Part shown: positions 7,861 through 16,390 of the stretch, piece after piece | How the letters are laid out: each line of letters begins with the position of its first letter | Numbering within the stretch: the first letter of the stretch is position 1 | NCBI RefSeq assembly: GCF_022352055.1 | Contig: NZ_JAKRWM010000004.1 | Span: 558,001-622,000, forward strand | Source: Cohnella mopanensis | GTDB taxonomy: Bacteria > Bacillota > Bacilli > Paenibacillales > Paenibacillaceae | Direction of reading: 5' to 3' | Length of the DNA stretch: 64,000 bases | Translations under genes and position numbers: made by a program | The notes under the pieces: generated by a model | The model's input: only the letters and a program-made list of their open reading frames with translations | What the model was told of the DNA's origin: nothing | The model's database searches: none

Positions 7861-8922
7861 ATGAAGATTAGCGTCTGTATGATTGTAAAAAATGAAGAAT
7901 TACAATTGGGTCGCGCGCTCACCAGTATTCCTATCAGTTGTGAAGTAATCATTGTCGATACGGGCTCAACGGATCGAACAATAGCAATTGCGCGGGAAAC
8001 CGGTGCGAGAGTTTATGAATATGAGTGGAGACATCATTTTGCAGATGCGCGTAACTTCTCCGTTAAGCAAGCGACTGGTGATTACATTTTTATTATGGAT
8101 GCGGATGAGCAATTATTCGAGAATTGGGAATGTGCTGTTAACGAGCACCTGGCACGATTCCCGGATCAAGCGAGTGCAGTTATGATTCATAATATAACTG
8201 AAGGTGATTTGACGGTCCATCATGGTGTTCGCTTGTTTCCTAATAACGGGAAGTATGTTTTTCGGGGTAACGTTCATGAGCAGTTGTATAATGAAGAAGA
8301 GCTCGCGCAACCTATTCATAGTGCGATTAAATTGAACCATTATGGTTATTCGAAGGAACAGTATGAATCCAAGGGGAAATTCGAACGCTATGTTCATTTA
8401 TATAGAGAAGCATTAATACAGGATCCTAATAATGGCTATATGTTATATCAACTTGGGAAATTATACTATTCGCTTAATCAATTCAAGGAAGCCTATGAGC
8501 CGCTATCCGCTGCTGTGATGCAGCAACAATTCGATAGGTTATATTATCCACCACTGCTCGTGATGTTCGGATATACGCTGAAAGAACTTAATAATAGCAA
8601 TCAAGCCTATGAGTTGCTGTTACCGTTAGCGAGTAAGTATCCTAAATTTCCGGATTTGTATTTTCAATTGGGTATACTTGCGATGGAGACGGGACGATTT
8701 AATCAAATCGAATCTCATTATAAACAAGCATTAGCAATAGGGGATACAGATCGGTATACGACGGTGTGTGGTTGCGGAAGTTACCGGGCAGCACATAACT
8801 TAGGGGTGTTCTATGAGGTTTCTGGTAGAATTAAGGAAGCGTGCGAGTACTACAAACTTGCAGCTGTTCAACAATTTCAGCCTTCCATTCAGCGACTAAC
8901 AGAACATTTAAAGAAAAGCTAA
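7861..8922 (+). CDS. GT2 glycosyltransferase with TPR tail (flagellin glycosylation)
   Basis: A 353-residue cytoplasmic GT-A family 2 enzyme. It starts ISVCMIVKNEE, carries the nucleotide-binding VDTGSTD and the metal-binding DAD at residues 80-82. From about residue 190 it has TPR-like helices. No membrane segments are seen. Its position between hag and fliD, and its kinship to the 634-residue protein encoded at 14317-16221, suggest it transfers a sugar to flagellin before export. The donor sugar is not known; CDP- or UDP-sugars are candidates. Confidence 0.8.
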   Translation: MKISVCMIVKNEELQLGRALTSIPISCEVIIVDTGSTDRTIAIARETGARVYEYEWRHHFADARNFSVKQATGDYIFIMDADEQLFENWECAVNEHLARFPDQASAVMIHNITEGDLTVHHGVRLFPNNGKYVFRGNVHEQLYNEEELAQPIHSAIKLNHYGYSKEQYESKGKFERYVHLYREALIQDPNNGYMLYQLGKLYYSLNQFKEAYEPLSAAVMQQQFDRLYYPPLLVMFGYTLKELNNSNQAYELLLPLASKYPKFPDLYFQLGILAMETGRFNQIESHYKQALAIGDTDRYTTVCGCGSYRAAHNLGVFYEVSGRIKEACEYYKLAAVQQFQPSIQRLTEHLKKS

Positions 8923-8947
8923 ATAAAACCGGAGATTTATTCGATAT
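8920..8947 (+). promoter_or_regulatory. Candidate SigD promoter for fliD operon
   Basis: TAAA at 8920-8923, 16-base spacer, TTCGATAT at 8940-8947. The -35 overlaps the stop codon of the glycosyltransferase gene. In B. subtilis fliDST is also SigD-dependent. Confidence 0.55.
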
Positions 8948-8985
8948 ATATATTAATAGTAAATTTGGGATTGGGGATGATGAGC

Positions 8986-9918
8986 ATGACAATGCGGATA
9001 ACGGGTTTGACCTCTGGTATGGATATCGATTCCATGATCAGCAAGCTTATGAAGGCAGAGCATATACCGGTGGATAAGCTTCTACAGAAAAAGCAAACTT
9101 TGCAATGGAAGAAAGAGAGTTACAGTAGTATTAACCTCAAACTGTCTTCGTTCCGGGAATCCATATCTTCGTCTCGGTTTTCAGGGGGCTGGAACAAGCT
9201 TGATGCCGCTGGCGATACGGTTCGCCTTAGCGAAGATGAGATGGTTACGAAGGTTAAGGATATTTTGAGTAAGTACAACGATTTAGTGAGTAACTTAAAT
9301 GGAACTCTTACCGAAGACGTCTATCGAGGTTATGCGCCGCTTACCTCAGATCAGAAGAATGATATGAAAGATTCGGACATTGCGGCCTGGGAGAGTAAAG
9401 CTAAGAGTGGTCTCTTACGTAACGATGACATTATGAAAAAAGCCTTTAATGAATTACGTGGTCTAGCATCAGCGAAGGTGACAGGTGCTGACTCTGACTA
9501 CGATACATTGTCGGAGCTCGGAATCACAACTCCCCAATATATGAAAAATTCCCCCGAGAATGGGAAGCTCATTCTTGATGAGGCGAAGCTTCGGAAAGCA
9601 ATTAAAGATAATCCGGATTCCGTCGTGCAAGCTTTTACTGCACAAAGCGCTACTGATAATACGGCGAAAGGTTTTATTCAACGTGCATTTGAAATTGTAG
9701 ATACAGCAATGATTTCGGTATCACGAAAGATAAGCGGAGGGATGAATACTGCCGAAAGCCTCAATTCACAGATCGGAAAGATTGAAACGAAGGTGACGGA
9801 GTGGAACGCTAAGCTAAACAAAAAAGAAGATCGGTACTATAAGATGTTTTCTGCTATGGAAAAGGCTATTGCGAATGGCAACGCCCAATCTTCATGGTTG
9901 GCTCAACAATTTCAATAA
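8986..9918 (+). CDS. fliD: Compact filament cap protein FliD
   Basis: The filament cap, which folds flagellin subunits as they emerge. The N-terminal domain (RITGLTSGMDIDSMISKLMKAE...KKQTLQWKKESY) and the C-terminal domain (VTKVKDILSKYNDLVSNLN through the last coil) are both recognisable. The product is only about 310 residues, against roughly 450-500 in Bacilli. The missing part is the middle: residues about 60-75 (RFSGGWNKLDAAGD) join the two conserved ends directly, so the exposed D2/D3 head domains appear absent. Several ATGs cluster; ATG 8986 has the best spacing to the GGGG site. Coding continues without a frameshift, so this is an in-frame deletion, not a broken gene. Confidence 0.85.
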   Translation: MTMRITGLTSGMDIDSMISKLMKAEHIPVDKLLQKKQTLQWKKESYSSINLKLSSFRESISSSRFSGGWNKLDAAGDTVRLSEDEMVTKVKDILSKYNDLVSNLNGTLTEDVYRGYAPLTSDQKNDMKDSDIAAWESKAKSGLLRNDDIMKKAFNELRGLASAKVTGADSDYDTLSELGITTPQYMKNSPENGKLILDEAKLRKAIKDNPDSVVQAFTAQSATDNTAKGFIQRAFEIVDTAMISVSRKISGGMNTAESLNSQIGKIETKVTEWNAKLNKKEDRYYKMFSAMEKAIANGNAQSSWLAQQFQ

Positions 9919-9934
9919 ATAGGGAGAATAGAAA

Positions 9935-10291
9935 ATGGAGATACAGTCGAATCCACAGCCTATTCAACAACGACCGACAACCAGAGAGGCAGACCCGATT
10001 ATTCGCGTGAGCGGAGAGTATCTGGTCCTTAAGGAGAAAAGTAAGAGCGAGATTCTTACGGTTAGCGAGAAAGTACTGATGAGTGCGATCGATACCGCAA
10101 ACAAAAATGTACAAGGCAAGGAACATGAGTTTAATTATAAAATTCACAAATCTACAGGTGATCTTATCGTTCAAATTTTGGATAAAGATACTCACGAGGT
10201 CATTCGTGAAGTTCCGCCTGAAAAGTTTATTGATTTAATTGAAAAACTGCAGGAACTTTCAGTAGGAGCTATCATCGACGAGAAGAGGTGA
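9935..10291 (+). CDS. flaG: Flagellar protein FlaG
   Basis: A 118-residue FlaG-family protein, thought to influence filament length. The conserved C-terminal part contains KSTGDLIVQILDKDTHEVIREVPPEK. The N-terminus is short and polar. It lies between fliD and fliS in the usual order (B. subtilis yvyC). Confidence 0.9.
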   Translation: MEIQSNPQPIQQRPTTREADPIIRVSGEYLVLKEKSKSEILTVSEKVLMSAIDTANKNVQGKEHEFNYKIHKSTGDLIVQILDKDTHEVIREVPPEKFIDLIEKLQELSVGAIIDEKR

Positions 10292-10298
10292 GTTTTGG

Positions 10299-10691
10299 GT
10301 GATTCCTCAAGCGCAAGAAAACTACATGAATACCAAAATTCAAACATCATCTCCAGGAGAGTTGACTTTGCTGCTCTACAATGGAGGAATCCGTTTTCTT
10401 AAGCTAGCCATCGGATGCTTGGAACGACGGGATCAAAGCGGCAAGCATACGAACTTTATGAAGGCGCAGAGCATCATTGAAGAATTGCAATCTACTCTAA
10501 ACATGGAGTACGAGCTTTCCCGTCAACTGAATGCACTCTATTTCTATATCAATGAAAAGATCGTAGAAGCTAATGTGCGACAAGATATTTCTACTGCAAC
10601 GGATTGCGTACAAATGCTTACCGAACTTAGGGATACTTGGGGCGAAGCCCTCAAAAGCCTAAAAAATGAGGAAAAGGTACAACCATCATGA
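10299..10691 (+). CDS. fliS: Flagellin export chaperone FliS
   Basis: A 130-residue helical chaperone that binds the C-terminal D0 helix of flagellin. Family motifs AQENYMNTKIQTSSPGELTLLLYNGG and the N(M/T)EY-type central helix (TLNMEYELSRQLNALYFYI) are present. The GTG start follows GAGGTGAG. It overlaps the next gene by four bases (ATGA), suggesting translational coupling. Confidence 0.95.
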   Translation: MIPQAQENYMNTKIQTSSPGELTLLLYNGGIRFLKLAIGCLERRDQSGKHTNFMKAQSIIEELQSTLNMEYELSRQLNALYFYINEKIVEANVRQDISTATDCVQMLTELRDTWGEALKSLKNEEKVQPS

Positions 10692-11050
10692 CGACTCAAA
10701 TTTATCAATGGTTGGAAGAGTTGAAAGAATCAACCGAAGCGATCGCGAATATCGATTTGGAAGAAGAAGCAAACGACGAGTTGCTTCTTTTTCTGCAGAA
10801 TAAGCAAGTCGAGATCCGGAACCGGATTGATGTATATCGGGATACGAATACTTACTCCTACGATGACAAAGATCGACAGCTTATTAGAGAGTGTCTTGAT
10901 CTCGAAGATCAAATCAAGCAAAAATTCCAAGCGATGTACTCGGAAGCTAGTAACGAGTTAGCTAGAATTAATTCCGGTAAACGCTCACGAGATGCCTATC
11001 AGGGCGAAGAAATCCAATCAATGGGTTATTTTATTGATAGACATAGGTAA
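10688..11050 (+). CDS. fliT: FliT-like flagellar chaperone
   Basis: A 120-residue, mostly helical acidic protein encoded in the fliT position after fliS. FliT proteins chaperone FliD. Sequence conservation in this family is weak, so the call rests on length, helical character and context. The ATG overlaps the fliS stop. It is the last gene of the fliD-flaG-fliS-fliT run. Confidence 0.7.
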   Translation: MTTQIYQWLEELKESTEAIANIDLEEEANDELLLFLQNKQVEIRNRIDVYRDTNTYSYDDKDRQLIRECLDLEDQIKQKFQAMYSEASNELARINSGKRSRDAYQGEEIQSMGYFIDRHR

Positions 11051-11118
11051 AAGTGGTGTCTGTGGAAATATAGTGTAACAAAACTGTCACATTATCGACA
11101 ATATTTGATGCAACTATA

Positions 11119-11147
11119 TTGAAAGAGTTTGAATAATTTAGTACTAT
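11119..11147 (+). promoter_or_regulatory. Candidate SigA promoter before the c-di-GMP riboswitch
   Basis: TTGAAA at 11119-11124, a 17-base spacer and TACTAT at 11142-11147, about 43 bases before the aptamer. The -10 is only a fair match. Confidence 0.4.
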
Positions 11148-11189
11148 AGTAATATCTTCTAGTTTTATAGATATATAAGAAAAATAATA

Positions 11190-11268
11190 GGCAAAACTAC
11201 AGCGATGTAGTGACGCAAAGCCATGGGTCTAATTACCTGCAAGATAAGGAATAGATCGCCAGGTTGCC
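11190..11268 (+). ncRNA. Cyclic-di-GMP-I (GEMM) riboswitch aptamer
   Basis: Conserved GEMM-I parts occur in order. GGCAAAAC comes first, then P2 hairpin CTACA-GCGA-TGTAG with a GNRA tetraloop, then GACGCAAAGCC and GGGTCTAA. The P3 return TAGATC and 3' end GCCAGGTTGCC follow. An intrinsic terminator follows within 20 bases, so ligand binding probably controls transcription of the downstream surface protein. Whether c-di-GMP turns it on or off cannot be read with confidence. Confidence 0.9.
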
Positions 11269-11284
11269 CGATCGTTTGGTATTC

Positions 11285-11320
11285 AAACAATAGCAACTTG
11301 CCTGCTATTGTTTTTATTTA
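11285..11320 (+). terminator. Riboswitch expression-platform terminator
   Basis: AAACAATAGCA / TGCTATTGTTT stem with a seven-base loop and TTTTATTTA tail. The upstream GTTTG (11275-11279) could pair instead with CAAAC of the left arm, a possible anti-terminator. Confidence 0.8.
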
Positions 11321-11350
11321 TTATTATTCATCATACATGGAGGAATAACC

Positions 11351-14260
11351 GTGAAAAATCTCAAAAAGTTGCTCACAGTTTCGATGGCAATTTGCTTAGC
11401 TTTGAGTGGGGTGCTAGTAGCTCCGAAAGCACAAGCGGCAGTGAATGATTATGTGACAGTAACGAAGTCAGTCAATCCAACTTCCATAACGACTTTGCAA
11501 GAAGCGGAAGTGTCTTTGAATCTTACAGGTACGCCGCCAGCGAATGTAATCGTACCTAATGATGTTGTTCTTATTATCGACAAGTCAGGTAGTATGGCTC
11601 CTACATACGGCCCCAACAATGGGGAAGACAAAATGACCAACGCTAAAGAAGCGGCGAAAGGTTTCGTCGATCTTATGGATCTGACTAAACATAGAGTAGC
11701 GGTTGTCGATTTCTCTGACAATGCTAAATCATTTCCCTTCACAGTTGATAAAGATGCTGCAAAAACCTATATTAGTGGAATTACTTCCAATGGAGCTACA
11801 GCTACAGGGGCAGCAATCGATGCAGCGATCGCATTGTTGGCCGACCATCGCCCAGAAGCTCAGCCAGTAATTGTATTGATGACAGATGGAGCAGCAACAG
11901 TAGGGTCACCTACTCCTTTCGAATTCGCGATGCTGAAGGCACAAGCTGCGAAGGATGCAGGGATTATATTCTATACAATCGCTCTTCTGAATCCTAACGA
12001 AGATCCTGTTACCAGTAGCCCGAATATTCTTATGACAAATATGGCAACAACTGCAAATCATCATCACTTTGTTCTTGGTTCAACAGGTCTTAGCCAGATT
12101 TATGCAGCAATTGTTCAAGAAATCGGACTGGCAAGTGCATATGATGTAACGGTAACGGATATCGTGGATGCTAACTTCGAGATCGTACCAGGATCTTATG
12201 ACAATAACATTCCTAAGCCGACTGTTGCTGGCAATACATTGACTTGGAAATTCAATGAATTGAAGAACAGTACATTGTCTTTCAAATATAAGATTCGTCC
12301 GGTGAACAAGACAAAAGCGGGAACATTCCCAATTTCTACAGCCGCTTCACAAGTTACGTACAAAGATTATGCCGGTGCAGCGCGTAGTAAAACAATCCCG
12401 TCTGTTAATCTGATTGTAAAACTTCCGGCTCCGGAAATTACCTCGATTGTTCAACCTTCAGGTCATCCAAACGGTGGGGAGACCGTAACGATTAATGGTA
12501 AATACTTTACTTCGGGTGCAACGGTTACATTTGGCACGACGAGTGCAACGAATGTAGTTGTTGTGAGTGACACGCAAATTACGGTCACAGCTCCAAAAGG
12601 GGCTCAAGGTACGGTAGATGTGACTGTGAAAAATTCGGATGCCCAGAAAGCGATCGGCCAATATCAATATAAAGCGGATCCTACCATCACTAGTTTGAGC
12701 CCAACTAACGGTCCACTTGCGGGTGGAACAATAGTAGCAGTTATGGGGAATTATTTGATGAAGGGACTAAGCGTTAAATTCGGGGATAAGCCTGCTGTGG
12801 TTTCGACCTATTCGAATATTACTTATATTAAAGTTACTGCACCGCAAGGCGATGCGCCAGGACCGGTAGACGTAACGTTCACGAATCCAGATGGAACAAG
12901 TGTAGTGGTTGCCGGCGGATTTACGTATGACACGCCGATTTCGACTGATCCATCAATTACGTCGATTACTCCGAATTCGGATTTAGTAACGGGTGGAACA
13001 ATCGTATATGTGGATGGGAAGAACTTTAAGAATGGAATGAAAGTTCAAATTGGCAGCAATGAAGCTACCACTACCTTTGTATCTGCAACTCGTCTTAAGG
13101 TGACGATCCCAGCTAGCAGTATAGCTGGCCAAGTAGATGTATCGGTTACTGACTTAAGTGGTAAGCCATACACTTTGCCGAATGCCTTTACTTACAATGC
13201 AATTGTTTATCCAACGCCAACCATTACTTCGATCACTCCGAACTCGGGATTACTAGCAGGTGGAGACATTGTTTACGTTGATGGCACAAACTTTGTTACT
13301 GGAATCTCTGCTGTAACTATTGGCGGTAAGGACGCAGCGACTACTTTCGTATCCAAAACGAGATTGAAAGTAACTATTCCTGCAGGAGACGCCTTAGGAA
13401 CTGTGGATGTCAAAGTTGTGAATGATTCTAATGAGGCCACATTAACAAATGGATATGAATATAAGGCGCCTGTTATCATAGCGCCTACAATCACATCGCT
13501 TACACCAAACACTGGATTGACTACCGGCGGAGTAATTACTTACATCGATGGGACTAACTTCAAGAATGGTGCGACAGTAAAATTCGGTACGGTATCGGTA
13601 AATAGCTCATTTGTAAGTGCTACTCGTCTTAAAGTTACAGTACCTGCAGCGCCAGCTCTTGGTTTTGTCGATGTAACGGTGACGAATCCGGATGGTGGTG
13701 AAGGAACTTTGGGGAACGGATTCCAATATACCGTGGTTACTCCTACGATTACAGCTCTAACTCCTAACCATGCGAAAAAAGCAGGTGGAGACATAATCTA
13801 TGTTGATGGTACAAACTTTGATACAGCCTCGACAGTAACTATAAACGGTGTAGCTGCGACTAGCGTATTCGTTAGTACTACGCGTCTTAAAGTAACGGTA
13901 CCTGCAAGCCCAACGTTAGGAGATGTAGATCTGGTGGTTACGGTCTCTAGCGGTCTAACGGCCACTACCACTTTGACCTATGATAATGGGCCGCAATTAC
14001 CGGCACCTAAGCTTACATCCATGACCACGACTTCCGGATCGGCTGCAGGTGGGAACATTATTTATATTGATGGTTCAAACTTTACGAATAAACCATCGGT
14101 CTATTTCGGTAGCGTTAAAGTTGCAGTTGCAAACGTCACTTATGTAAGTGCGAGCCGGGTGAAAGTGACTGTACCTGCTGGGGTTTCGGGTCCAGTATTG
14201 GTTAAAGTTGTTAATCCAGATGAGCAAGAGAGTAACACATTAACGTATACCTATAATTAA
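11351..14260 (+). CDS. Secreted VWA protein with seven IPT/TIG repeats
   Basis: A 969-residue exported protein, probably a surface adhesin. It has a Sec signal peptide (basic start, hydrophobic core, cleavage near AQA-AV). A von Willebrand A domain spans about residues 65-260, with an intact MIDAS DKSGS near 76 and a MTDG strand near 177. A linker follows. Seven IPT/TIG immunoglobulin-like repeats of about 85-90 residues start near 360, 442, 533, 621, 710, 796 and 885, each opening with a PTITSLTPN-like strand and GG..V.VDGTNF. There is no LPXTG or SLH anchor, so the wall attachment is unclear. The GTG start follows GGAGGAATAACC. The riboswitch and terminator upstream point to c-di-GMP control. 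Confidence 0.85.
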   Translation: MKNLKKLLTVSMAICLALSGVLVAPKAQAAVNDYVTVTKSVNPTSITTLQEAEVSLNLTGTPPANVIVPNDVVLIIDKSGSMAPTYGPNNGEDKMTNAKEAAKGFVDLMDLTKHRVAVVDFSDNAKSFPFTVDKDAAKTYISGITSNGATATGAAIDAAIALLADHRPEAQPVIVLMTDGAATVGSPTPFEFAMLKAQAAKDAGIIFYTIALLNPNEDPVTSSPNILMTNMATTANHHHFVLGSTGLSQIYAAIVQEIGLASAYDVTVTDIVDANFEIVPGSYDNNIPKPTVAGNTLTWKFNELKNSTLSFKYKIRPVNKTKAGTFPISTAASQVTYKDYAGAARSKTIPSVNLIVKLPAPEITSIVQPSGHPNGGETVTINGKYFTSGATVTFGTTSATNVVVVSDTQITVTAPKGAQGTVDVTVKNSDAQKAIGQYQYKADPTITSLSPTNGPLAGGTIVAVMGNYLMKGLSVKFGDKPAVVSTYSNITYIKVTAPQGDAPGPVDVTFTNPDGTSVVVAGGFTYDTPISTDPSITSITPNSDLVTGGTIVYVDGKNFKNGMKVQIGSNEATTTFVSATRLKVTIPASSIAGQVDVSVTDLSGKPYTLPNAFTYNAIVYPTPTITSITPNSGLLAGGDIVYVDGTNFVTGISAVTIGGKDAATTFVSKTRLKVTIPAGDALGTVDVKVVNDSNEATLTNGYEYKAPVIIAPTITSLTPNTGLTTGGVITYIDGTNFKNGATVKFGTVSVNSSFVSATRLKVTVPAAPALGFVDVTVTNPDGGEGTLGNGFQYTVVTPTITALTPNHAKKAGGDIIYVDGTNFDTASTVTINGVAATSVFVSTTRLKVTVPASPTLGDVDLVVTVSSGLTATTTLTYDNGPQLPAPKLTSMTTTSGSAAGGNIIYIDGSNFTNKPSVYFGSVKVAVANVTYVSASRVKVTVPAGVSGPVLVKVVNPDEQESNTLTYTYN

Positions 14261-14269
14261 TTCCAATCA

Positions 14270-14307
14270 AAAACACCGCTTGACCTTAGAGGTCAAGCGG
14301 TGTTTTT
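14270..14307. terminator. Bidirectional terminator between convergent genes
   Basis: AACACCGCTTGACC / GGTCAAGCGGTGTT stem with loop TTAGA and T-runs on both sides. It serves the repeat protein (plus) and the glycosyltransferase (minus). Confidence 0.9.
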
Positions 14308-14316
14308 ATATTTATC

Positions 14317-16221
14317 TTAATGTATTGAGAAATCTCTGAGATTTGGATAATGGCTGTACCAAAGATGGAGCAGTTCCTTATCCTCTTCTGAGGAATAGTT
14401 TTCTTTTATTCTGCCCAATAGATCTATTGTAGGGTTAGATTCGACGGATGCTTTTATAAATGCATAAGCCTCTTTTGTTTCCCCCATATTCAAATACCAT
14501 TGTCCTACGGTTCTTAAACCTTCCGTTTCTAGGACCTGGTTGTCCAATAAGAGGCTGTACAAATCAAGAGCCTCGTTAGTCCTCCCGATCCTGTAGAAGG
14601 ATTCGGCTAGTAAGTTAAGTGTTCGGGAATCGGCCATTCGTTGCAGCAAAGTGAAATAGAGATCGTGGTGCTGAAATTTCCATAAAAATAATAGAGATTG
14701 TGCCAATAATTGTTCTTTACCTAAAAGCAATATAGCGTTTTGTTCTCGATTCTGCATAATTAGCATGGCCTGTTCGAATAATTGAAGGCAGATATCGGGT
14801 TGGTCTTGAGCGATTTGTGCATAAGCCGCATTGCTGCTTATAAGCGAAACCGCAATGGCAATGTGTGCAGGGAGAGAGGGATAAGTGTCATTCTTTAGAA
14901 GCTCGAATCGATTATTCAATAACTCGTACACAACTTCATCTTCGAAAGGCACAGTTATACCAAACCGATCTATGTGATCCCGGTAGAACTGAACGAGAGG
15001 ACGCTGTCCGGTAAGAAGAGCCATTTTAAACAGAAGCATTGTATTCATAGCAACTGAGCAAGGGTAAATCTGCTCCATAACTTTCGTGATATCTTCTGAT
15101 GATTCCGAGACTAGAAGATGGTCGATTAATTGTTGTAGTAGCCGATAATTTTTGGGTTGCAATTGGAGTGTCTTGATCCAATAGGAGAATGCATTAGCTA
15201 AATCTCCTTTTTTCCTATGAATTTCTCCAAGCATCTGATAGGGAATAATCTTGCCGTATGTGGGTTTGATAACCCAATAAGGGATGCCATTCTTCTCAGC
15301 CTTTTCGGCAATCTGAATGCATTTTTTGAACTCGAGTATCGAAGTTTCCCAGAAACCTAAAGTGTCTAATAAAATGGCTTTCAAACAATAATAATCCGCG
15401 TGGTTCGGACGGTACTGAATGCCGGACTGAATATGCGTATAGGCCGATTGATAATAACCTTCCTGGATTTCGAGCGTGATGAGGCAATCCAGGAGATGAA
15501 AGTACCATTCATCCGCTGGTTTACTGCCTTGATAAGATAATTGGAAGGAAAGAATAGCTTGTTCAGTCTGCTCGGCGGCTAAATATTCATTCCCTAATAT
15601 AAATTGGAAATAAGGATCATTAGAACGATTAGGTTCTATCGCTTTCAGTATGGTCATATTACGTTCGGATTTATTTTTCTGTTGCATGATTTCACGGGTA
15701 TAACCGGTATGGAAAATCGTAAACTCCAGCGAAGGTAGATGCAAGGCTCCCTTATTGGATCTTAGTTGCTCGTGTATCGGATTCGCGTATCGGATAGATG
15801 GATCATTTCGGAACAATCGTGCTCCGGGCGACTCCGTGATTTTGGTTTCATCTTCACCGTCACCCGTGAAATTCATGATTTTGATCGTAAAACCATTTGT
15901 TCTTGGGTCGTTATGCTGATAAAGCATTTGCCGGATTTGCTCGTGATCCGTATTTTGAACATATTCATCCGCATCCAATACAAGAATCCATTTTCCAGTA
16001 GCGTATCTTAACGATTCATTGCGCGCGGCGGAGAAATCCTGCTGCCATTCGAAATGATATACCTGATCCGTATATTGATGGGCGATCGATATAGTTCCAT
16101 CCTCTGATCCTGTGTCCACAACAATGATCTCGTCGACTAGACCTCGAACACTTTCAAGGCAACTGGCAAGCACTTTTTCTTCATTTTTGACGATCATACA
16201 AAGCGAAATAAGTTTGGTCAT
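14317..16221 (-). CDS. GT2 glycosyltransferase with long TPR region
   Basis: A 634-residue soluble protein. The GT-A family 2 domain occupies about residues 1-230, with SLCMIVKNEE at the start, VVDTGSEDG at 34-42 and the metal-binding DAD at 83-85. The remaining 400 residues are TPR-like helices. The head resembles the 353-residue enzyme beside hag, so both are likely flagellin glycosyltransferases with different sugar or site choice. The ribosome site GGAGG stands before the ATG. A decayed copy of its 5' end lies at 17738-17811. A perfect SigD-like -10 but a poor -35 lies upstream. Confidence 0.8.
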   Translation of the reverse strand: MTKLISLCMIVKNEEKVLASCLESVRGLVDEIIVVDTGSEDGTISIAHQYTDQVYHFEWQQDFSAARNESLRYATGKWILVLDADEYVQNTDHEQIRQMLYQHNDPRTNGFTIKIMNFTGDGEDETKITESPGARLFRNDPSIRYANPIHEQLRSNKGALHLPSLEFTIFHTGYTREIMQQKNKSERNMTILKAIEPNRSNDPYFQFILGNEYLAAEQTEQAILSFQLSYQGSKPADEWYFHLLDCLITLEIQEGYYQSAYTHIQSGIQYRPNHADYYCLKAILLDTLGFWETSILEFKKCIQIAEKAEKNGIPYWVIKPTYGKIIPYQMLGEIHRKKGDLANAFSYWIKTLQLQPKNYRLLQQLIDHLLVSESSEDITKVMEQIYPCSVAMNTMLLFKMALLTGQRPLVQFYRDHIDRFGITVPFEDEVVYELLNNRFELLKNDTYPSLPAHIAIAVSLISSNAAYAQIAQDQPDICLQLFEQAMLIMQNREQNAILLLGKEQLLAQSLLFLWKFQHHDLYFTLLQRMADSRTLNLLAESFYRIGRTNEALDLYSLLLDNQVLETEGLRTVGQWYLNMGETKEAYAFIKASVESNPTIDLLGRIKENYSSEEDKELLHLWYSHYPNLRDFSIH

Positions 16222-16256
16222 AAATCCTCCAGTTTAATTAACAAGATCTATCCCTT

Positions 16257-16264
16257 ATATCGGT
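16257..16264 (-). promoter_or_regulatory. Possible SigD -10 for the 634-residue glycosyltransferase
   Basis: On the minus strand ACCGATAT matches 7 of 8 bases of the SigD -10, about 36 bases before the start codon. The expected TAAA is TTGA at 16-base spacing, so this is weak. Confidence 0.35.
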
Positions 16265-16324
16265 CAATCAATTAGCAGAATCAAGAAGAGTACTTATATA
16301 TAAATCTGGAAATGGATCCTCTAT

Positions 16325-16351
16325 TAAATAATGAAGGGAAAAAGCCGAAAT
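16325..16351 (+). promoter_or_regulatory. SigD-type promoter of fliB
   Basis: TAAA at 16325-16328, 15-base spacer, GCCGAAAT at 16344-16351, one mismatch to the SigD -10. It lies about 40 bases before the start codon. Confidence 0.6.
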
Positions 16352-16390
16352 TTAAAATAGGAATGTAACGCAACCGAAGGAGTAGTTACA

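Noticed and set aside
12430-14250. Regular repeats as a possible CRISPR array
   Set aside because: They are in-frame protein repeats of about 260 bases (IPT/TIG), not short palindromic repeats with spacers.
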